NCBI GenBank assembly: GCA_037179385.1
Contig: CM074189.1
Coordinates: 26,659,648 to 26,723,647, forward strand
DNA from: Holothuria scabra
Lineage: Eukaryota > Echinodermata > Holothuroidea > Aspidochirotida > Holothuriidae
Direction of reading: 5' to 3'
Length of the DNA stretch: 64,000 bases
Shown: in pieces, positions 10,566 through 20,255 of the stretch
Numbering within the stretch: the first letter of the stretch is position 1
Layout of the letters: the number at the start of each line of letters is the position of its first letter
Made by a program: the position numbers and the translations under genes
Notes under the pieces: model-generated
The model's input: only the letters and a program-made list of their open reading frames with translations
Databases searched by the model: none
Told to the model about the DNA's origin: nothing

Positions 10566-11160
10566 GGCTGTTATCACACCATCCTGCAGTTACCATTCTT
10601 GAGCAACAAACAAGTAACCAAACTTCCTCCTCTATGAAACTCCAAGAGAAGGATTCATGTCGCATGTTTGAGTAAACTAACATTTTGTGACAATTAATGC
10701 CATATTTAGAAATATATCTCTTATAAAAACAGCAAACACAGTACTAAACTAATTATATGAATGCCTTTCACAATTAACTTTTTGCCAATCAATCCTACAT
10801 GCAACAGCAGACTGTGGAAACCCCATCATTCTCGAATGTTAACACAATATACTGCCATGAGAAGCCAGGAATTGACACTGTTAACACTCAACATTCCTAT
10901 ACTTACTGACAAGTAGGTATGAAAGCCTCTTGAAGTACCACAAAGCTGAGATGTTAATTATAAAGGTTGAATTTTTAAATGGTGGTTGATAGTTTGATAC
11001 AAATGATACTCCCGGCATGCCTACACTTTTACCAATCACCTGTATGTAGAGACTGACTGTAGTGAGATAAGACCTGGGACATGTGTTGTTGATATTCCAA
11101 CTGCGGTGTGCATTAAATGTATGTTTCAAGGACACTTTACAACTTCAAATAAAGATGGTT
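10566..11160. other. Non-coding, no recognised feature
   Basis: AT-rich. An 84-codon minus-strand frame at 10881-11135 has no recognisable motif and is not called. Confidence 0.4.
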
Positions 11161-11275
11161 TTAAGGCCCAATTCTCTCACCCTAAACAGTGACAATTCTC
11201 CCAACCTTCTTACCTAAACCCTAAAAGTAAGAAGGTTGCATGGTACTGTTTGGGGAGAGAGAACTAGACCTTTAA
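11161..11275. mobile_element. Fold-back derivative of family A
   Basis: This 115-bp segment consists of two family A left ends facing each other. TTAAGGCCCAATTCTCTCACC and onward to CCAACCTTCTTACCTAA is followed after a few bases by AAGTAAGAAGGTTGCATGG, then ACTGTTTGGGGAGAGAGAAC and TAGACCTTTAA. TTAA flanks both sides. The whole unit forms a hairpin of about 53-bp arms and lacks the A interior. Confidence 0.8.
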
Positions 11276-11347
11276 TCTTCTTCCATTCTTTTGAGGCGAG
11301 CTCTATACCTTTCATTCCTCTAACAAGTGAAATTTCACTCTTGTTGT

Positions 11348-11652
11348 TTAAAGACCCAGTTTTCTCAGCCCAAACAGTACCAATTCTCCTAACCTTCATT
11401 CTTAAGCCCTTCCCACAATTGTCTGAAATTCATCCTCATCCAGATACAATCTCAGTTTATTGCTTCAAGGTGAGTACAGAAAAACGCAATTGATATAATC
11501 GAAAAACTCTCAGTACAGTTCATGCTGTGTAACATAAGCTTTGATACTCTGCATTGTTTGAATTAGATGTCAATCAAAGAGCTGAGCCAATTAAGAATTT
11601 CAGTACCCCCATACCAAAATTGTCGTTTGGGGTGACAGGTTTGGCCCTTTAG
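11348..11652 (+). mobile_element. Family A TTAA element (A4), full length
   Basis: A 305-bp copy from TTAA at 11348 to TTTAG at 11652 (terminal TTAA mutated). The ends are inverted as in A1. The PBX-MEIS-like word is one base off (ATGTCAATCA). It lies 73 bp after the fold-back derivative at 11161-11275. Confidence 0.85.
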
Positions 11653-11691
11653 AGTATGCACATTAATTGAAGACTTCATAATTAAAGGTAA

Positions 11692-11940
11692 AGAGCAGCC
11701 CCCCCCCCCCTCAAACTTATTGTGAAGCAACAACTAAATATCACAATTTTTCTCTCATTTCCCTTCAAAGGATATTTCACCATATTTTGCATAACAAATG
11801 TCAAAAAAGCAACCCCTTCTAAAAATTTCACATTTTGAAGAGAAAAATTGTTGTCACATGACTTTCAATGGCCAATCATGGAACAGGACAGTCTAATAAA
11901 CCTTTTCAAGTTGAGGTGCACAACTGGTCTTGCCCTTTAA
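11692..11940 (+). mobile_element. Family B TTAA element (B5) with poly-C expansion
   Basis: TTAA at 11692-11695 and 11937-11940, about 249 bp. The CCCC core of the left inverted repeat has grown to about 13 C residues (AGCAG followed by poly-C, then TCAAAC). The core CACATG-N11-CCAAT pair is intact. Confidence 0.85.
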
Positions 11941-11983
11941 ACCAAGGATGTCCTCCAATATTGCCAAGATACAATTTGGTGTA

Positions 11984-12050
11984 GTCAGTTAGTTATGTTA
12001 GATCAAGTTTTATGGCCCAGTCTTCAACCCTTTTGGTTCAAGATTGTCTT
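11984..12050 (+). repeat. Family Q fragment
   Basis: GTCAGTTAGTTATGTTAGAT and then TATGGCCCAGTCTTCAACCC and TTGGTTCAAGAT match the first third of Q1. The remainder is absent. Confidence 0.55.
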
Positions 12051-12330
12051 ATTGATACATTATGGTAGTAGCCATTTTTTAAAAGAAATAACAAGTTTCT
12101 AAGCTGTAACTTATTCACTCATGTTTAAAAAAGAAAATTTTAAACTTTTTGTTTCAGTTAGCACATTTGCACATTACTCTTTTCATGACCTGTACATCCA
12201 CCTCCCATCCCGAAAAAAAAAGAGAAAAAACGTGGTACAGCCACATATTCCTAGCCCAGGGCAAAATATCCTGTAGCAATAAAGTATATAGGTAGCAAGA
12301 AATAGGTAATATAATTATTATCCTTGTACC
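12051..12330. other. Non-coding spacer
   Basis: AT-rich with an A-rich patch at 12213-12230. No element termini seen. Confidence 0.35.
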
Positions 12331-12644
12331 TGAAAGGCCCAGTTCTCTCACCCCAAACAGAACCAATTCTCCTAACCGTCTTACTTAAGCCCCTCCCACA
12401 ATTGTCTGAAATTCATCTTCATTCCAGATACAATCTCATGCAGTTTATTGCTCCAAGCTAGGTGAGTATAGAAAAACTCAATTGATATAATCAAAACACA
12501 ATCAATACCATTCATGCTGTGTAATATTAGCTTTGGTACTCTGCATTGTTTGAATTAGCTATCAATCAAAGAGCTGAGCCAATTGAGAATTTCGTTACCC
12601 CCGTACCAAAATTGTAGTTTGGGGTGAGAGGTTTGATCCTTTAA
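12331..12644 (+). mobile_element. Family A TTAA element (A5), full length
   Basis: A 314-bp copy. The left end is TGAAAGGCCCAGTTCTCTCA (TTAA mutated to TGAA) and the right end is GGTTTGATCCTTTAA with TTAA at 12641-12644. The PBX-MEIS-like word is changed to CTATCAATCA, which is TGATTGATAG on the other strand. Confidence 0.85.
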
Positions 12645-13725
12645 AATAATTAAGAATCAATGCTGGCACATGGCACCACAATGCTTTACACAGACATCAC
12701 CTAATGTTTTCTGTGAATGTGGTAGTGATTGATAAGATGGTTTAAATTACCACTGTTGTTTTGTAAATAAATTGTATGCACTGTAGTAACAAGAATACCA
12801 GCAAACCACTAGCCTAGATATGTCCTTCACATGCACTACCATACACATGCTATTGAGTGTTATGCAAAACCCTTGTATTATTTTTAGACTTACTTTCATC
12901 TACTTTCTATCATGGACTTCATTATTTTGACAGGTTCTCGATTTCTCCATTCTTTACGCAGAAAAAAGCACCGTACTCACAATACGTGACTCACTCAAGG
13001 CATGTTTGTTTTTTCGCCGAATGATTTTACCGTGTCTCTGCGTTTTGCTTTCAGAGTAAAGTCCAACACACTGGTTTCAAACCACCTAATGGATGACTCA
13101 ATATTTGTGCAAAGTTTTTTGGGGGGAACGTTGAGACTCAAAATGGAGACAAGATGCCTGTGACAAAATTGATGGTCGGTTCCGTAGACAAAGTGAACCA
13201 AATTGAATGAACTCAAAAAAGTCCTCCAGTTTTCAACGATGTTTCATGCAAAGAAGTTTGACGTTCTTAGGCGCCAACAAGCCGTTTATGTTTCCTTCAA
13301 TTTTAGTTACATTTGCCATGTTCTATTATTATCTAGTTATTCAACTTTACACAAAGTCGACAATTTCTGATTCAGTAGAGCTTTTATTTGATGGACTGTG
13401 ATTGATATTTTCAAAAAGAGGGAGAAGACTACAAATTATACTTTGATTTTACTAATGTTTGGTGAACATTTTGCCAAAGACTTCATAAAAGCCTTCTCCC
13501 AACATGAATCTTGGGGAACAGACATTCTGGCTATGATGTTTAATGTATAGTAGAGGAAAGATTAATGGTACTGACAAGTGCATCTAATTACAAAGTATAC
13601 ATAAGTCTGCAGCCATAGCATTGAAATTTTGTTGGCCTGGGGTGGGTCTATGGGTAAAGATATATGTCCCAATTCCCATTGACAATTTTTGGCCTTCTTC
13701 AACCATGGAGCTACTAACACCGACC
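12645..13725. other. Non-coding stretch, gene-like in places but unassigned
   Basis: The 12900-13350 part is slightly richer in CpG than its surroundings and has open frames on both strands (73 codons minus at 12995-13216, 64 codons plus at 13207-13401). Neither product shows a known domain. It could hold an exon or untranslated region that I cannot define. Confidence 0.35.
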
Positions 13726-13988
13726 TTAAAGGGCAGGAGCAGTCACCCCAACTTGAAGAAGTGTAGCAGACTATCCTGTTTCATGATTGGCTGTTAAGTG
13801 TCATGTGACAAACATTTTTTCTCTTCAAATGTGAAATTCACTTCAAGTTACTGTTTGGTTTGTCATATGCAATAGTGAAGTCATAAAATGTAATGAAAGA
13901 TACTTTTAGGGGAAATCAGACAAAAATTGTGATATTTAGCTTTTTCTTCAAAATAAGTTTCGGGGGGGGGACTGCTCTTTACCTTTAA
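13726..13988 (-). mobile_element. Family B TTAA element (B6), full length
   Basis: A 263-bp copy with TTAA at 13726-13729 and 13985-13988. In this orientation the left end is TTAAAGG-N11-CACCCCAACTTG and the right end holds about 10 consecutive G then ACTGCTCTTTACC. CCAAT (as ATTGG) and CATGTG are 11 bp apart. Both inverted repeats are clear, so this is a good family reference. Confidence 0.9.
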
Positions 13989-14116
13989 GCCAGAACTTAG
14001 ATGCAAAATGGTGAGCTCAAGATTTTGGACTTTGATAGACATTTAAGTGTCAAGGTTTTGCAAGTGTTGGTTTACAAGGGTAATATATATTGTTACCATT
14101 CTGTGCAAATTCAACT

Positions 14117-14148
14117 CTCCCCCCCCACCCCGCCCACCCCGCCCACCA
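14117..14148. repeat. C-rich simple sequence
   Basis: A run of C residues passes into two copies of CACCCCGCC. It resembles slippage-grown simple sequence. Confidence 0.7.
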
Positions 14149-14564
14149 TATGTGTCTACGTGCACCTGTTGCAATGTGCACCTCATTACTTAAGTATATA
14201 CTAATATTCCCTTAGTGATGTAATACTTTACATAACTACTACAATAGATAGTGCCTAGGGACAAAACGTGTAAACTGCGATAATATTTCAATTCTTGCAT
14301 ATATCTCAAACATCTAATTATGTTGTTGAATGCTATCAATGATACACATACACACTGATTCTAACAATCAAATAGCTAGGGTGTTAATTAACTCATTGCA
14401 ACCTTCAGAGTGTAGAGTAGGTTCCTTGACGAAATTTATTTTGCTGGTTGAATGCAGCACATTTAAGGTGAGCACATCAGTAAAGCTGACCATGATTGGA
14501 TGATAACTTGGAAGTAAGGCAATTAGACATAGATATTAACATGTTGCTAGCCAGCTGCAATTAT
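14149..14564. other. Non-coding, no recognised feature
   Basis: AT-rich spacer between the C-rich tract and the A6-B7 pair; nothing recognised. Confidence 0.4.
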
Positions 14565-14862
14565 TTAAAAAGACCAATCCTCTCACCACCCCAAACTACT
14601 GTTCTTGTAGGGGTATAAAAAACTCTCCATTGGCTCAGCTTTTTGATTGACAGCTAATTCCAACAACACATAGTACATTAGTACCACAGGTAACATTACC
14701 CAGCATGAACTGTACTGACATGTTGAGCTTTTTTAATACTCATCCTGAAGCAAACTGAGACTGTGTCTGGATGAGGATGAATTTTAGACAATTGTGGGAG
14801 GGGCTTAAGTGAGGAGTTTAGGAGAATTGGTTCTGTTTGGGTTGAGAGAACTGGGTCTTTAA
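14565..14862 (-). mobile_element. Family A TTAA element (A6)
   Basis: A 298-bp reverse copy with TTAA at 14565-14568 and 14859-14862. It contains exact TGATTGACAG within GCTTTTTGATTGACAGCTAA. Its right TTAA is also the left TTAA of the B7 element, so the two elements abut with a single shared target site. Confidence 0.88.
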
Positions 14863-15106
14863 AGGGCAAGAGCAGTTACCCCAAAAGTTATTTTGAAGCA
14901 ACAGTAAAATCTCCCATTTTTCTTCTTATTTCTCTTCAAAAATATTTTAGCAACTCCATTTTGCATATCCTTTTAAAGACACATAGCAATTCCCAGTAAA
15001 TTTCAAGTCTGAGGAGAAAAAAAATGTCACATGACCCTCGAGAGCCAATAATAAAACAGGACAGTTTATTACACTACTTCCAGTTGGGGTGACAATTCCC
15101 TTTTAA
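14859..15106 (+). mobile_element. Family B TTAA element (B7), abutting A6
   Basis: A 248-bp copy. The left TIR TTAAAGGGCAAGAGCAGTTA leads into CCCCAAAAG. The right end is GTTGGGGTGACAATTCCC then TTTTAA, with TTAA at 15103-15106. CACATG and CCAAT are 11 bp apart. Sharing TTAA with A6 means one inserted exactly into the flanking duplication of the other. Confidence 0.85.
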
Positions 15107-15325
15107 GTATATGCAATAATTCTATGAACTTTAAAATATAAAACCCAACAGGAATATACTCTGGATTTTATCTCTGAGATTTCACTTTAAAAACTAAAAA
15201 ACATGTTGACTAATTCTTTCCAAAAAGTTTCTAGTAGGAGTTAATTTCCCAACTAAACCACACATCTTCAAGAATCCTTAAATGGAAAATACAGTCACCC
15301 CAAGTTGGACTTGTGCAGTATTCAG

Positions 15326-15596
15326 TTAAAGGGCAAGAGCACTCATCCCAAATTGAAGTAGTGTAGTAAACTGTCCAGTTTCATGATTAGCTGTTGGGAG
15401 TCATGTGACCACATTTCTTCTCTTCAAATTTGAAATTCACTAGAAATATTTTAACTGCTTGGTCTACATGCAATAGTTATGTCATAAAAAGTAAGGAAAG
15501 ATACTTTGAAGAGAGATAAGACAAAAACTGTGTTATTTAGCTTTTTCTTCAAAATAAGTTTGGGGGGAGGGGGGGAGGACTGCTCTATACCTTTAA
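15326..15596 (-). mobile_element. Family B TTAA element (B8), nested in an older B
   Basis: A 271-bp copy with TTAA at 15326-15329 and 15593-15596. The left end is TTAAAGG-N11-CATCCCAAATTG. The right end has a G-rich expansion (GGGGGGAGGGGGGGAGG) before ACTGCTC. The CCAAT box is mutated (ATTAG) but CATGTG is kept. Confidence 0.85.
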
Positions 15597-15715
15597 ACTG
15601 GGCTCTTGAGAATGGTGTGACAATTTTGCCTTAGTTTATGGCCCTGAAACATCAAGAAAGATACTTTAAAGAGTATTATGAAACTTCTTCATTTTAGCTG
15701 TTGCGGCAAAATAAG

Positions 15716-16080
15716 TTAGAGGGTCATCGAGTTGATATGGGTACGTTTAATATTGAGAGAGTTAAATAAAGGGTCGCGGTCACATGAAAATGCTGATAAT
15801 TACCATGATTAATCAACTTTAGCATCCAAAAGTTATGGAAATCTAAGTTAAAATTTTTAATTTTGTGGGGTGTCCTGGTCTGTGACAGTTTTGTGCATAA
15901 CTTGAAAACTGTCTGGTCACGAATTTCTGAAAACAAAATTTAACTGTTAATTACTCACTCATAATAGTTATTTGTATGTAGAATATGGGGGTTGTCTCAG
16001 TTTAACCATTTGTCATTGGTACGGGAAGAAAACAGGTTTATTCGCTTAATTTCATGCACAAACTCAATAAGCCGCTTTAA
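15716..16080 (-). mobile_element. Family D TTAA element (D3), nested in an older B
   Basis: A 365-bp reverse copy. The left end is TTAGAGGGTCATCGAGTTGA and the right end is CTCAATAAGCCGCTTTAA, an inverted repeat of about 20 bp. It is collinear with D2 through TCTGGTCACGAATTTCTGA and CCATTTGTCATTGG. TTAG and TTAA flank it, and the old B element resumes on the right. Confidence 0.8.
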
Positions 16081-16220
16081 AGAGACTCCTTTAGGCCCTT
16101 TAAAATTTTAGGCCCTTTAAATTTAAGCAGATTATTTTTTGTGCAAGAATTACAAGGATAAAATTATCAATACAGGAATCGGAGTTGTTTTATCTTGGTC
16201 AGGTTACAGCGAACTTTACA

Positions 16221-16403
16221 TAATTTATCTTGTGACTGGCTATTCAGAATGGCTAAATGAAACTTGCCATATAATCTTAAAATCTGGTCTTTGTAGTGAA
16301 CTATAATTTATCTTGTGACTGGCTATTCAGAATGGCTAAGTTCTAACAAAGAAATTAAACTTGCCATATAATCTTTATAGCTGGTCTTTGCAGTGAACTA
16401 TAA
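16221..16403. repeat. Tandem duplication, two copies
   Basis: Two head-to-tail copies begin TAATTTATCTTGTGACTGGC and contain TATTCAGAATGGCTAA and AACTTGCCATATAATCTT. The first copy is 83 bp. The second is about 97 bp because of a short insertion (GTTCTAACAAAGAAAT). Confidence 0.85.
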
Positions 16404-16848
16404 TCCCATGATTAATGAGACTAGGTGGTTTCATTCATAATAGATTAACAGTTAAACAAGAAGATAATAACACTGACCCATTCTGTACAAGTGTGACTAA
16501 TTTATTGCAACTACCAAAAAATGAAAATTTTATTATAATGAAAGAAGGGCATTTAAATCCTCACACTTCTTTAGCAATTGTTAAATGAATTCACTGGAAG
16601 GATTCTGAAGAGGTCAATTCAATCATCCCATATGATCAAAATTCCAACAAGTATTTTTTGGGGCCCTGCAATTTGAAGTTCTACCTCTACCTACAAGGAC
16701 ATTTTTTCCACTGATTTTTGTGGGGAATAACTGCAGATAGGTAACTGTTATGTATGTAAATAGGAGGTGAGGAAGGGTGCTGATAGATTTGTGTTAAAGT
16801 GTTCTGATAATAAGGAAGCAATTTTGAAGTGCGGGATTATCATCGAAG
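16404..16848. other. Non-coding spacer
   Basis: AT-rich, nothing recognised. The 80-codon minus-strand frame at 16748-16990 overlaps the E fragment and is not credited. Confidence 0.35.
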
Positions 16849-16968
16849 CAGCCCAATATGTCCAATAAAACAAATGCAGTTTAAGGCAGCCCAAAATGTC
16901 CACGGCAAAAAAAGTGCGGCGGCTAAAGCCCCCCCTAGCAACCCCCCCCCCGGTCTCCACGGTCCCTG
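16849..16968 (-). repeat. Dispersed repeat family E, fragment 2
   Basis: The 16901-16968 part (CACGGCAAAAAAAGTGCGGC, then GGCTAAAGCC, a C-run, and GGTCTCCACGGTCCCTG) is the reverse of 9781-9841. Upstream, GGCAGCCCAAAATGTCCA occurs twice (about 16849 and 16885), so this copy extends further than fragment 1. The element class is unknown. Confidence 0.55.
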
Positions 16969-17091
16969 TAATACCTTCTTGTAATGACACACTGCCTCCT
17001 TATATTTTATACACTCCAGCCTCCAGGTGTTATGTACTCAAGGTAAGGTCATAGGAGAACCTTGTAGAGTGCAACTTGGGGCCCAATGGGT

Positions 17092-17410
17092 TTAAAAGAG
17101 AAGTCCAGAACCAAATGTAGACTATGTGTGATATATTAGGAATATTTTATAAGAATTCTGCTGAAAGTTTCATTCCTTTCTCATGTTCGGTTCTCAATCC
17201 AGATATTAGCAGTTGAAGTTGACATGTTTTACAAGTGAACTTAAACAAGCAGGTGTGATGTCTTATTCTTTGTATAAAATTTTCCATATTCAATCGCTAA
17301 TACCTCCATCACCGAAAAAGGAAATGAATAAAAATTTCACCAGAATTCTAAAAACATGTTCCTCTTTAACCTATCAAAAATGAATTAGGCTCTGGACTAG
17401 AGGATTTATC
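17092..17410. mobile_element. Long degenerate fold-back element
   Basis: Two arms of about 145 bp face each other around about 17245. Matching blocks are AGTCCAGAACC and GGCTCTGGACT, AAGAATTCTGCTGAAA and TTTCACCAGAATTCTA, and ATATTAGCAGTTGAA and TTCAATCGCTAATAC. The left edge is TTTAAAAGAGAAG and the right edge is CTAGAGGATTTATC. No frame is present. This is probably an old MITE; the superfamily is not determined. Confidence 0.6.
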
Positions 17411-17478
17411 GGGTCCCCAGGCTATACAAAATGGTGTCTCAAAAATATGGTGATAAATGATTTGCTTTTGGCAATTTC

Positions 17479-17511
17479 TTTTTTTTTTTTTTTGGGGGGG
17501 GGGGGGGAGGT
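17479..17511. repeat. Homopolymer junction poly-T/poly-G
   Basis: About 19 T residues pass directly into about 14 G residues then AGG. It may be a slippage product or an assembly-difficult site. Confidence 0.75.
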
Positions 17512-17612
17512 TTAAAATTGGGTCATGATAAGAGGAGGGGAGCTAACCACCTCCCCTTACTTAATGCGCCTAGTACATTCTAATTTCTTACACTAGCTGT
17601 AATGTGATACAG

Positions 17613-17975
17613 TACACTCTAAAATCAAAAGAGTGAACTTAGTCACTCTTTGATGAGGTGGAAAGTGTGAATTCACTCCATTAGAGTAAAAATTCACTCC
17701 AACAAGATTGAAATTCACTCCAAAAAGAGCGAAATTCCCTTAAAACGAGCGAAGTTTCACTCTTGGTGGAGTGCCCACAGTGATTGCTCTTAAAAAAGAG
17801 TGATCATTGCAGGCACTTGTGGAAGAGTGAATTGCCCCTTTTCATGTAGTGCATTTCACTCTTTTTGGAGTGAATTTCACTTCTCTTTAAAGGAATTATC
17901 ACTCTAATAGAGTGAATTTACACTTTTCATTCTATCAAAGAGTGACTAAGTTCACTCTTTTACTTTTAGAGTGTA
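17613..17975. mobile_element. Full-length palindromic MITE, ACACTCTAAAA ends
   Basis: A 363-bp element is palindromic from end to end. The outer arms TACACTCTAAAA, GAGTGAACTTAG and TCACTCTTTGAT recur inverted with one or two changes over about 43 bp. The middle folds as GTGCCCACAGTGATTGCTC against GAGTGATCATTGCAGGCAC. The interior carries many GAGTGAA/TTCACTC words. TA at both outer ends fits a TA target duplication, as for Tc1/mariner-like or related MITEs. No transposase is encoded. Confidence 0.85.
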
Positions 17976-18043
17976 AAAACACTTCTTTACTCACATTAAA
18001 GATATTGAAGTCAATCTCTTCTGCATTTTACCTCATTCCTTTC

Positions 18044-18679
18044 TTAACGGGGAAATGCAATCACCCAATCTGGAAGTGGTATAGTAGAATGCCCTGTTTA
18101 TAATTGGCTCTTGTAAGAATAATTTTTTCACTTCAAATGTGAAATATTCTGTTACAAATGCTAGGTTTACCTTGAATATGCAATATATAAAAAGTCCTAA
18201 AAAATAGTAGGACGGATATCATGATGTCACATTCCCTCTTTACTTTTTGTTACATCCTCCTTCCCTGCCTGATTACCTCTTATCGCTTCAGGGAGGAAAT
18301 GAAGCTCACTTTATGCAGACCTGATATAGTCAAGTTTCACATCTGATTAATTGATTGACGGTAACATGTACTATGAAATACACAACAAGTTATGTAACAT
18401 TTGGGGTTACCTAACAGACCAGTCAAGCATGTGTTAATTACTTTTCATGCAGTGTGAACACAATGAAAGCAGAGCTCATTTGAGGGCAGCTCAGGGCACA
18501 GATCATGTAACAAACTCAGATACCAGTTATACCCCACACCGCCTTTGATCTACTGGGGTGTCTATGTTGCATTTTCAAGAAGCCACATCACAGCATGTCT
18601 TGAAGAGAATTAAAAAAACTGTGAAGTTTAGCTGTTGCTTCAAAATAAGTTTGGGGTGACTGCTATTTCCTTTTTTACC
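18044..18679 (-). mobile_element. Family B element (B9) interrupted by repeat C
   Basis: The left part, 18044-18211, starts TTAACGGGGAAATGCAATCA and keeps a degraded B core. It resumes at about 18599 with TCTTGAAGAGAATTAAAAAA and GCTGTTGCTTCAAAATAAGT and ends near 18679. The intervening about 385 bp is repeat C. The CATGTG motif is lost in this copy. Confidence 0.7.
18212..18598 (+). repeat. Dispersed repeat family C (C1), inside B9
   Basis: Shares about 350 bp with 55960-56305, from ACTTTTTGTTACAT through TTATCGCTTCAGGGAGGAAA, ATTAATTGATTGACGGTAAC, TCAAGCATGTGTTAATT and CCCCACACCGCC to TCACAGCATG. A third partial copy is at 29105-29225. No terminal inverted repeat, tail or open frame was found. 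It could be a SINE or an exapted element. Confidence 0.65.
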
Positions 18680-18701
18680 CTTTGAAACACAAACACCAGT
18701 G

Positions 18702-18934
18702 TTAAAAGCCCAATTCCCTCACCCCAAACAGTAGCAATTCTCCTAACCTTCTTACTTAAGCCCCTCCCACAATTGTCTGAAATTCATCCTCATCCAGACA
18801 CAATCTCAGTTTATTGCTTCAGGGTGAGTACGGAAAAGCTCAATGTGTATAATCAAAACACTAAAAAGCCAAATGAGAATTTTTGTTAAACCCTAAAAGA
18901 ATTGTAGTTTGGGGTGAGAAGATTGGCCCTTTAA
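18702..18934 (+). mobile_element. Family A TTAA element (A7) with internal deletion
   Basis: TTAA at 18702-18705 and 18931-18934. Both ends are intact, but about 70 bp of the right interior are missing. After AATCAAAACACT the sequence jumps to AGCCAAATGAGAATTTTTG. The deletion removed the PBX-MEIS-like motif. Confidence 0.85.
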
Positions 18935-19514
18935 GTGCACACATGCATTATAAACCAGGTTGTTTGAATTATAGACATTGAGCCACTACTGAATAAAGAC
19001 TGGCTGTTGCACTAAAGCTAAAGCCTCATCTAACTAAACTGAATAAAAGAGGTTTGATTGAGAAATGTATAGTGGTTTAACTGGACCTTGCAAATGGATT
19101 AGCTAGAGTAAAATGAAATACAGTTGTGGTATCTACTGAAGCTTAAATATACAGGTCTTTAAATAAAAATGTCAAAAAAAATATCAGAAAATCAAGGTAT
19201 TTGGACTTTTCAAAATTTTTGCAGGGTCAATAGTTACTTCTGAGAAATTTCTTGATTCAGCTCAAATAAGATTAACGGTATAAGTTTAGATGAAGTGGTC
19301 CTTAAAACAAGAGTTCATCTATCCCTCAGGATCACTCACAAAGTTTTTGCAACCCAGTCCCTAACAACAATGAACATCCAAAAGTATTTAAGAACCTTAA
19401 TTAGTGTCATCATCCTATTGACACTGGTCAGGGTCAACAAAGACGTGGTCATTTTTAACACTCTTTCAGGGATACCAGCCACGATTAAACTGGTAGTATG
19501 TACCATGTATCCAC
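18935..19514. other. Non-coding, no recognised feature
   Basis: AT-rich. A 106-codon plus-strand frame at 19295-19615 encodes a hydrophobic middle segment, but it runs into the fold-back at 19515-19781 and matches nothing recognised. Confidence 0.4.
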
Positions 19515-19781
19515 TCCAGACAAACACAAGACAAGAAAAGAAGGAAAGAAATAAAACATCCTGTTATTGCTGTCTGCACGCTGTTAGGGTAAATACACCC
19601 TACTACACTACTTAAGAATTTGGATGACCACATATCCCCTTTTAGTTGACATTACTGCTCAATTTGTACGTTAAGAAAACTGGGCCTATTTTTCTACCCT
19701 AACAGTGTGCAGGCAGTTATAACAGGTATAAGAGGATATTTTATTTTTGTCCTCCCTTTCTTGTTTTGTGCTTGAATCTGT
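19515..19781. mobile_element. Fold-back element with about 80-bp arms
   Basis: The left arm reads CAGACAAACACAAGACAAG to GTCTGCACGCTGTTAGGGTA and is matched, inverted, by TACCCTAACAGTGTGCAGGC to CTTGTTTTGTGCTTGAATCTG. Arms are about 80 percent identical and the loop is about 100 bp (19592-19700). No coding content. Likely a MITE or a Foldback-type element. Confidence 0.7.
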
Positions 19782-19946
19782 CCGTCCACAATATTGAACA
19801 TTTTAAAGTTAAACTTCCATTAGAAAATTCTGCCCCTTGATTGGAAGACATTTACACTTTGACCTCATGATTTCGAGATCTAGCAGTGCAGTGATCCATA
19901 TTTGCGGTTAACCTTAAGATACTGGGCATCCACCTTCAAAAGATAC

Positions 19947-20255
19947 TTAAAGAGAAATTTCTCTCACCCGGACTACAATTCTTATAGGGGGTTACCAAAA
20001 TTCTCAATTGGCTCAGTTCTTTGATTGACAGCTAATTCAAACAATGCATAGTATCAAAGCTTATATTTCACATCATGAACTGGACTGGGAGTGTTTTGAT
20101 TATACTCACCGAGCTTTTTATACTCACAATGAAGAAATAAACTGAGATTGTGTCTGCAGGATGAGGAAGAATTTCAGACAATTGTGGAAGGTGGCCGATC
20201 CAAGTAAGAAGGTTAGGATAATTGGTGCTGTTTAGGGTGAGAGAATTGGCCTTAA
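19947..20255 (-). mobile_element. Family A TTAA element (A8), full length
   Basis: A 309-bp reverse copy with TTAA at 19947-19950 and 20252-20255. It contains exact TGATTGACAG followed by CTAATTC. The right end GTTTAGGGTGAGAGAATTGG is slightly diverged. Confidence 0.88.

Larger units (their letters stand above)
15285..16107 (-). mobile_element. Older family B copy split by B8 and D3
   Basis: Three pieces of one reverse B element can be read in order. Piece one is 15285-15325 (ACAGTCACCCCAAGTTGGAC). Piece two is 15597-15715 (GGGCTCTTGAGAATGGTGTG to GCGGCAAAATAAG). Piece three is 16081-16107 (AGAGACTCCTTTAGGCCCTT). The breaks are filled by B8 and by D3, each bounded by TTAA or TTAG. The pieces are diverged, as expected for the oldest layer. 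Confidence 0.6.

Noticed and set aside
19295..19615. 106-codon frame with a hydrophobic segment, possible membrane protein
   Set aside because: The 3' part is one arm of a fold-back element and the rest shows no signal or family motif.
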